Below are positions 57,601 to 64,000 of a stretch of DNA of 64,000 nucleotides, piece after piece (the first letter of the stretch is position 1; each line of letters starts with the position of its first letter). Under the pieces are notes generated by a model. That model saw nothing but the letters and a program-made list of their open reading frames with translations. It did no database searches and was not told where the DNA came from. This DNA comes from Diplosphaera chodatii (Eukaryota; Chlorophyta; Trebouxiophyceae; Prasiolales; Stichococcaceae): assembly GCA_032358165.1 (NCBI GenBank), contig JAALGY010000032.1, positions 2,852,001 to 2,916,000 of the forward strand. Reading direction: 5' to 3'. The position numbers and the translations under genes were made by a program.

Positions 57601-59161
57601 CGACTCGAGCATGGCTGTCAGTCGAGAGTTACCCGCATGCATGCGCGGCTTGGGCGCATACCTGAACGAGCAGAAACGCGTCCTTGATGTGCAGCCATGT
57701 GTTGGATGAGGGCATGCCTTGCTAAGCATGGTGAGTGCAGGAGCTGTGCTTGCATGCAAATTGTCTGCGGAAGCTACATATGGTTGTGTGTCAGCAGACG
57801 TCACCTGGAGATTGCGCCAGACAGCATTGGCTGCTCAGGGTCGAAGGGTGCAGGGGCGTTAGGTGATGAATGTGCCTGTTCTTCGGGCACAATCGCCCAA
57901 ATGCGAATATTTTTGTCCTGAGATGCCGAAGCGAGCAGCAGCCGTCCTGCAGCAGTGCAGACTGCATTGAGACTTCCGGAATGTGTTGTGCTGTTGCTTG
58001 TTTGCCGGAGATCCGCCAGGATTGTGATGGCGACTGCCGACACGCTTTTGGAAGCAACCGAGTCCTGCATCGACATAGCGTCAAAATGGTATCAGGAGGC
58101 TTGCCTGCTTCATCGCTGGGGTCAGGCTGCCGGAAGGCCACGCAGCGCACCCAGTCCTGGTGCCCCGACAGCTTGCAGGCTGGCCTGAACTCTGTGCCTC
58201 CTGGGTCCCGCAGCAACAACCGTACGGCCCCATCGACGCCACCGCAGGCCAGCAGCAACCTGCACACCGGCCGAGGCTTCCCTGTCACAGCAACTGCATT
58301 GCCACGGCTCGGCTGTAAACTCCGGTATAAGCTACAGTGTCATACGGCAACGCACCAGCCTTGAGGATCCGGCAGCTGCACAACATCCACACACAGTTGG
58401 AGCTGCGTGCCATTGCACAGCTTTTGCTGCAGCGTGAATGTGTCGCCACCCCTGCTGCAGCTCCAAATGCACACATCGCCATCGCCTGCACTGCTGATCA
58501 GCAGTGTGCTGAGATCCGTCAGCTGCTGAGCTTCTAGGCTGGTGACCGGGCCCTTGTGTTCCTGCAGCTCCAATGAAGCGCTGCCTCAGCCGCGGACATC
58601 TGCACACTGGAGGACCCTTTCACAGATTGTCGACCGCAAGTGCACAACATCTGCCATGCATGTTGCACCTGGAGACGTGAAAAGAGCTGCCAATGCTCAT
58701 CTGGACGGTCCGGCTGAATGCGCCAGATGATCAGCGACCAGTCAGCAGATCCGGTGGCAAGCAGCAGGTTGCCGTCTGCAGGGTCAAGACACGTGAAGCT
58801 GCAACGGCGCTGTTCAGATCAAACTGAGAGGAGCGTGTTTGAACAGCATGTACATCACCCACCTGTATCAGGCAGCCATCGCACGCAGTTGACTCGGGCG
58901 GTATGGCCGATCAAACTCGCGCAAACAGAGGCTGCCTGCACTTACGCAGCCATCAGCTGAGAACGATGATACAAAGGAATTTGGAAGTTTTGGTATCTCG
59001 TACAATTGTGAGTGTGCTGCAGGCACCTCGGGGTCGTAGACGACTGCCTGGTTGTGTGCACCATATGCAATGAGCCCTGTGGCGCCCCAGTCCAGACACT
59101 CAGCCAGCTGATTGCAGCCGACGCTGCAGTGAGCAAGCGTCACATGTGGCTTCCCCGACAT
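54681..59161 (-). CDS. ELP2: Elongator complex protein 2 (WD40 repeats)
   Basis: ELP2 is a double beta-propeller subunit of Elongator, which modifies wobble uridine in tRNA anticodons. The N-terminus (exon 59027-59161) reads HCSVGCNQLAECLDWGATGL and GAHNQAVVYDP, matching the ELP2 start. Exon 2 (58863-58935) gives GHTARVNCVRWLPD, and exon 3 starts at 58775 with NLLLATGSADWSLIIWRIQ. Further WD blades include LLISSAGDGDVCIWSCSRGG, CKLSGHQDWVRCVAFRQ, RLLLASASQDKNIRIWAIVP, IGHEDWVHSVAWQPT, LLSASMDRTMMLWRPD, GAVVDICWGFSDSSLLSASH, LASAAESKTADLADVWLWD, GRHLLSGSRDRSFAVFR and SIFATAARDSTVKLWTM. The last exon ends KLFDVAL at 54681. The central exons were identified by blade but not all boundaries were resolved. 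Confidence 0.93.
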
Positions 59162-59390
59162 ATTTGCGCTGCATGGACTCGTTTGTAACCATCTCATGAC
59201 ATTTGGCCGGCATCAGGGGGTCCATGGAAAGCATGTACCAGCACTCGCACGTGCATGCACGGCAGATGTGCAATGCATCTCAGCCTTCTCACTCCCTTAC
59301 AAAATTGCTGCCATACTGTTCCTTACCAGCATGACGACGCCTGAGCCACGTCGTACATGGCCATGTGCCATCCACGCCTGACGCAGTGGC
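59162..59390. promoter_or_regulatory. Compact divergent promoter (ELP2 / methyltransferase)
   Basis: Only 229 bp separate the ELP2 ATG (-) and the methyltransferase ATG (+). Both 5' UTRs and promoters must fit in it, so the two genes probably share a bidirectional promoter. No TATA box is obvious. Confidence 0.55.
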
Positions 59391-60640
59391 ATGCCGCCAC
59401 CCGCACCTGATGATGACTCAGAGTCGGAGTCAGACAGCATCTGGCTGCGCCGCCTGTCATTTCGCGACCGACAGATCAAGATCAAAGTACAGGAGGAATG
59501 GGGTGCTGGGATCGGTGCGTGCATCTTGACCCAACATGCACAGTGTTGGGATCTTCTGTACCGCCACATAGAGGCAGCTGATATGAGAGTTGCAGTTCAC
59601 CGGTTGGGTGGTGTGTCACATAGGTGGCACATTGTGGGAGGGTGCAGTGCTAATGGCACGATGGCTCAGGCATGTCCATTGCCTACTGGCATGGCTGCAC
59701 ACGTCCGGCAATACACCCCAAAATTTGGCAGTCTGCGCACTGCTGACACGCACAGACAGGACGGTTGTTCACTTGATTGCAGCTGCGACGCAACATTTCA
59801 CGCACGGTCTTGGCAAGGCGCTCGGTGCATTGAGCTTGGTGCTGGCGCCACTGGCATCCCCGGCATTGTTGCAGCGCATCTGGGCTGTTTCCGAGAGGTG
59901 CTGTCATGGCAAGCTTCGCAGCACCAATCAGGGCGTGTCTCCAGCTGGTGGTCCATTGATGACACTGTTCATCTGTCCAGCAGGTCGTGATCACTGATAT
60001 TGAAGAATGCATGGAGCGATTGAGGGAAAATGTCATAGCCAGCCTGCCGCCTACAGCGTATTTAGGCAGCGAACCCATAGAAACAACCGCAGCGGCACAC
60101 CAGTCAGAGACAACGACAGATCAGGAGGCTAGTGGGACAGCAGATGAACAGCACACCGTGCCTGCGGCAGCTCAGTCAGCATTAAGCCCTGGCTGGGATG
60201 GTAAGACTTGCGTGCGAGTAGAGGAGCTTGACTGGCGGCAGAGTGCAGACCATCTGCGGTCGCCGTACGACGTCGTCCTTGTCGCAGACGTGGTATGCAA
60301 AGACAGCGCGTCATGTGCTTCTGCAGATGTTGTCGAATTGGCACCGCACATCTGCCATCGCCAGCACAGCAATTGTCCGAATCCATAGGCTGATCGATTG
60401 TTTTATGCTCTGCAGCTATATGCCGAGGAGCTGGTCGATCCCCTGCTGGCTACCCTGCAGCGCTTTTCCGGGGAGCAGTCACTGGTAGCCATCGCCATTT
60501 ACAACCGCAGCGAACGTACATCGGCCCGGTTCTGGGAGCGCCTGCCGCGCTACTTCTCCTCCTCCGAGAAGGTTCCTGAAGCGTGCTTCGCATCTCCGAC
60601 GCAGGCAAACGACATTGGCATATTCATATTGCATCACTGA
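59391..60640 (+). CDS. METTL21-type protein lysine methyltransferase
   Basis: Exons 59391-59514, 59624-59669, 59783-59897, 59984-60292 and 60416-60640 total 819 nt (272 aa). The seven-beta-strand fold is indicated by GGTLWEGAVLMARWL (the family's W-E/D motif), then CIELGAGATGIPGIVAAHLG (SAM-binding motif I) and VVITDIEECMERLREN (acidic end of strand 2). Next come YDVVLVADVLYAEELVDPLL (post-motif) and AIAIYNRSERTSARFWERL. This order is that of the METTL21/EEF1AKMT group, which methylates lysines of chaperones and elongation factors. The actual target is unknown. An insert of about 50 polar residues (TTAAAHQSETTTDQEAS) separates strand 2 from the post-motif. The N-terminus is acidic (DDDSESESDS). 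The intron after 59669 has a GC donor. Confidence 0.85.
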
Positions 60641-61422
60641 GTGCTGGCTGTTTCCGTTGGCACACCGCGTGATCAGCCAACAAGTAGTGTTGACGGTTTT
60701 TCTGCTGTCGCTTCAGCTGTTGCAGCACTGCACTCTCTTACCTGTTGACTTCCTTTTCAGTCCAGCTCGCCTGAAAGATGTGGAAAGGCCAATGTCCCAC
60801 TGTCCATTCCGTACTTTCCCGCTCGCCGCCAGCATAGGATCGTTACGTAACCGAAAGATGGGTGCCGACCAGCAGAGTCACTCTGCAGCTCAGCGCAGGA
60901 AAACACATTGATACTGCTTGCATGGTGGTGGATCACATCCAGTGAGCACCGCCGCACCGGTGGCTCCTCGTGAGTGCAAGCAGATTCATGCATGCGCACT
61001 GCCCGGGTCGCCTAACAGCATGAGCGCGAACGCCCGACAGCCCCGTGGCCAGAGAAAGGTTTGCGATCGGTTCTGCTTAATGATTGCCGCTGAAGCCACG
61101 CAGCATGCTCAGATCACCATTGCATGGGCTGGCATGTCCAGCCGACACCTCTTGTCGTGGCTTGCAGTCACCGTTCATCGGCCGGCGAACACCTCTGGTG
61201 GAGGACGGCAGCCCGATACTCTATCTGAGATACAAGAATGTGTCGGACATCCTGCTGGTGCGACAACCCGCGCCTGTGCGTCAGACCATGCTTGCATGTT
61301 GTCATCCTGCGGTGCTGTGGACCTGCTTACGCGAGCATCGATGATGTCTGGCGTATTTGAATTGCAAACAGGAGAGTGCAAAGCGTAGTGAGGCGACGAT
61401 ATCAGCAGCCAGGACACATGGC
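60641..61422. promoter_or_regulatory. Intergenic region between methyltransferase and RRM gene
   Basis: 0.78 kb between two plus-strand genes. It should hold the methyltransferase 3' UTR and the promoter of the RRM gene. Open frames at 60918-61388 (+) have no family features. The RRM gene frame is open upstream of its ATG, so a 5' exon is possible. Confidence 0.45.
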
Positions 61423-63137
61423 ATGACAAATGGTACAACCAACGCTACCGCAGCCGCAGCCGTCAACAGTCAGCGCCCCAATGCCCAGGAGGCCCTGCTT
61501 GCAAGGGCAAGTGCAGCGCAGCAGCGTATCGGTGGCACAACGACACCGTCGCCAGCAGCCGAGGCTGTGAATACCACTGGGCTCACGGCGAAGAGGGAGA
61601 AGCGTAAAAAGCGGCGCGATGCCGAGGACCTGCCAGTGGAGCCATCCCCAGCGGCATCGCCCGCAGGAGTCCCGGCTTCGGACGAGCAGCAGCAGGATAA
61701 AAAGAGGCGGAAGAAGGAGGTGAAGGCTGCTGAAGCGGCAGCGAAGGCGGCAAAGGTGGTGTCGGGACCAGGCAATGCGGACGAAGCCGCCAGCATCCGG
61801 GCCGCACTGGGCTTCGGACCACTGGCGGCAGCCGCCACGCCGGCATCAGGCGCCACCACAGCCACCAACTTCAGCTTTGGGTTCCAGTCAGCATCGGCTG
61901 CCGCAGCTGCAGATTCCAGCTCCAGTGAGGAGAGTGAGGAGGAGGAGGCGGCTGTGCCAGTGCAGCCGCCGGAGCCGAGTGGCAATGGTGTCGTGGAGCA
62001 GCAGCCTGCCAGGACAGCCCAAGCGCGGCAGGCGCCCGCCATCGTAAAGGACGTGCAGCCAGCAGCCGCACCTGCTGAGCAAAGCCAGCAAGCCTACGTT
62101 CCCCGCCGGTAAGCACTTGCCAATCTCCTTTGTTCGATTTAGGCGCTGCCTTGCAACAAGGCCGCCTGCTTATGAGTGGTAGCTGAATGTTACTGTGCAG
62201 TATTTGCTATCCGAAGCAGCAGCACGAGCAATGAGTCTTGGGGTTCTATTGCAGAGTGTTTGCTGGCGGCATGCCGTTCAGCTATGAAGAGGACGCGGTC
62301 CGGGATTATTGGTCATTCTGCGGCGAGATAGAGGACCTGGCCCTCGTGCGCTTCCCAGATACAGGGCGTTTCAAGGGCATCGCTTTTATTACGTACGCTA
62401 CTGACGAGGGCTACGAGGCTGCGCTCGCCTGCGATGGCAGCGAACTCGATGGCAAAACGCTGCGGGTAAGGCTGAGTCCACATCCCACTGTCTGGACCCA
62501 GTGGGTAATTTCGCCATGATGGCGGCTCTGATGCCCTGTCCAGAGCTGAGATTGCAGTCACGACACCCGCATGTCCCGCAGGTGGATCGGTGCAAAGCGC
62601 CTCGTGCTGACAAAGCGGAGGCGGCCAGTGCGCCAAAGGTCCATGCAGCTGGGGAGCCCCAGAAAGTGCGTCAGAGTCATGTTTGAGCATGCCTGTTTGT
62701 ATTCTGGCATCTCGCACGTGAATAGGTGCCCTTCAACATTGTTGTGCATATGCCCCAGGTGCCGGGCTACTATGTTGCCTACTGCGGCAACATCGCCTTT
62801 GATGCGACTGCAGCAGAATTGGAAGAGGTGTTTGCTGACTGCGGTGTCACACAGGTCAGCAGCGTCATGTCCTGCAGCTCAACAAGCCCGTTGAGCACAC
62901 ACACAAGTCAGATAGCAATCATTCTGCGGACAACATCCATCTAGAGCCTTAACGGCTGCATGCCTATTGTGCATGTAGGTGCGGCTACACACAGATAAGG
63001 CGACAGGGCGGTCAAAGGGTTATGCGCATATACATTTCCCCGACGAGGCATCGCTCGAGAAGGCAGTAGCCATGAATGGCATGGACTTTTACGGGCGCAA
63101 CCTCAAGATTGGTTTTGCCCAAAAGAAGCGGGCGTGA
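61423..63137 (+). CDS. Nucleolin-like protein with two RRM domains
   Basis: Exons 61423-62108, 62255-62465, 62582-62665, 62759-62854 and 62979-63137 total 1236 nt (411 aa). The N-terminal half is disordered: Ala-rich, with basic clusters KREKRKKRRDAE and DKKRRKKEVK (nuclear/nucleolar signals) and an acidic SSSSEESEEEE run. RRM1 has VFAGGMPFSYEEDAVRDYW (RNP2) and GRFKGIAFITYATDEG (RNP1). RRM2 has YYVAYCGNIAFDATAAELEE (RNP2) and GRSKGYAHIHFPDEASLEKA (RNP1), ending GFAQKKRA. Acidic/basic tracts plus two RRMs resemble nucleolin and yeast Nsr1, suggesting a role in pre-rRNA processing. There is no Gly/Arg-rich tail, so orthology is not certain. Confidence 0.85.
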
Positions 63138-63323
63138 CACCATGCACAGTCTTTGACCAGACCTTCGGTTGGTGCACCATCAGCTTATGCGCTTCAGATG
63201 CAACAAGGTGCAACCACTTCTACTGAGCAAGCCCTGGAAACCACATGCCCCAAAGCGGTGAGGCAACAGCATGATGTTACACTGGACAAGGTCAGGACGC
63301 TGCAGCTGTGGAGGGCCTTTCTC
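63138..63323. other. Convergent 3' flank
   Basis: Short gap shared by the 3' ends of the RRM gene (+) and the partial gene (-). No coding sequence is seen. Confidence 0.5.
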
Positions 63324-63881
63324 TTAGCTGCTTTGGCTGTATGCGGCTGGCTGGCTTGCTGTGCGTGCGCGCTCAATCTCCAGGCTGATGTCCAAGAATG
63401 CGTCCCGGTCCACATATGGGTAGTCTGCAACCCAGAGGCCTGACTCGGGCAGGTATGCTTCTTTGAGCGCCTTGAAGTCGTCAAAGCCTGGCTGGGTGGC
63501 CACCACCAACAGCTCCACCGGCTCGCCCTCTTGGATGACCTGGAAGCTGCCGAAGGACATGAACTGGATGTCAGCAAGGAAACCACCGTTCAACATGATT
63601 GCCGGACTAGATTGCCATGAGCCAGAAGGGCATGTGCAGCTAGACAAATTAACAGCAGGAAAGGCAAAGCGCAGCAACCGGACTGCACAGAATGTCACCT
63701 GTTGTCGAAGGGCACTTCAATCTCGGTGCGTGCACCGCTGTCATCGCCGGCAAGCAGCAGTAGACACGGCTGGTATGCCTGCTGCGGTGGCCGCTGCCCG
63801 TCGTTGGGCTCGCTGAAGCGGGGCATGCGGCGCCCCTGCACCTCCACCCTCAGCGCCCTTGCCCGCCACAGCCCCATGTAC
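63324..63881 (-). CDS. Unrecognised protein, C-terminal part (gene continues past the right edge)
   Basis: Two exons are visible, 63699-63881 and 63324-63606, joined in phase within a Ser codon. The first reads YMGLWRARALRVEVQGRRMP, PQQAYQPCLLLLAGDD and ARTEIEVPFD. The second reads GGFLADIQFMSFGSFQVIQE, ELLVVATQPGFDDFKALKEA and LPESGLWVADYPYVDRDAFL. The composition is that of a soluble globular protein. I do not recognise the family. Bases 63882-64000 look like intron, with a CGCTGCAG acceptor before 63881 on the coding strand. The 5' exons lie outside the window. Confidence 0.7.
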
Positions 63882-64000
63882 CTGCAGCGCCCCCACTTGA
63901 TTGTCCATCTCCCTTGATTACCTCCCGTGTTAGACAATCCGACTGTGGGGTGATCACAGACATGTTGGCACTAACGATGTCGTCACAGCCAACCTGTGCT

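Noticed and set aside
1..64000. CRISPR arrays, rRNA genes, viral or complete transposon genes
   Set aside because: No regularly spaced repeats, rRNA-like blocks, reverse transcriptase, integrase or transposase motifs were found on either strand.

Overview
The window is nuclear DNA of a green alga (Chlorophyta). Genes are split into many short exons by introns of roughly 70-400 bp. Donors are mostly GTGAGT, GTGCGN or GTAAGN, and acceptors are mostly TGCAG or CACAG. Coding DNA is GC-rich, with many CAG/CTG-type codons. The gene content is plant-like: plastid-type fused HisHF, SnRK2 kinase, ALY/LIN9 with a DIRP domain, PEP carboxylase, Elongator and PIG-W. A short CCCTAAA-type telomere-like motif fits a plant/trebouxiophyte type of telomere. 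Genus cannot be fixed from sequence alone. Exon boundaries were chosen by hand by joining reading frames through GT/GC-AG signals with consistent phase. For most genes the summed exon length is an exact multiple of three, but none has been checked against transcripts.

Layout: 1-1488 (+) is the C-terminus of PEP carboxylase. 2758-4701 (+) is a zinc-finger protein with three CX2C-X22-CX2C fingers. 5975-6706 (+) is a small, probably plastid-targeted membrane protein. 7015-9706 (+) is an auxin-efflux-carrier-like permease with MORN repeats in its central loop. 9810-15090 (-) is FAM91. 15859-19713 (-) is an eight-finger relative of the first zinc-finger gene. 21008-25495 (+) is a large low-complexity protein with an AT-hook-like stretch and internal repeats. 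26220-26742 (-) is a 93-residue membrane protein. 27565-32524 (+) is LIN9/ALY. 32888-35285 (+) is PIG-W/GWT1. 35408-38353 (-) is an F-box/LRR protein. 39263-42376 (-) is the bifunctional histidine enzyme HisHF. 42996-45310 and 45902-48099 (+) are tandem Msp1/ATAD1-type AAA ATPases. 48790-49800 (-) is an intronless SnRK2-like kinase. 50321-53279 (-) is ubiquilin. 53726-54402 (+) is a 65-residue membrane protein. 54681-59161 (-) is ELP2. 59391-60640 (+) is a METTL21-type methyltransferase. 61423-63137 (+) is a two-RRM protein. 63324-63881 (-) is the C-terminal part of an unrecognised gene that continues past the right edge.

Most genes are unrelated housekeeping functions: GPI anchors, histidine synthesis, ubiquitin shuttling, tail-anchored protein extraction, tRNA modification and Golgi tethering. 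They do not form an operon-like system. The most unusual elements are (i) the two genes built from a repeated CX2C-X22-CX2C finger with invariant spacing, (ii) the permease-MORN fusion and (iii) the repeat-containing disordered protein at 21-25.5 kb. No CRISPR array, rRNA, convincing tRNA, virus or intact transposon was found.
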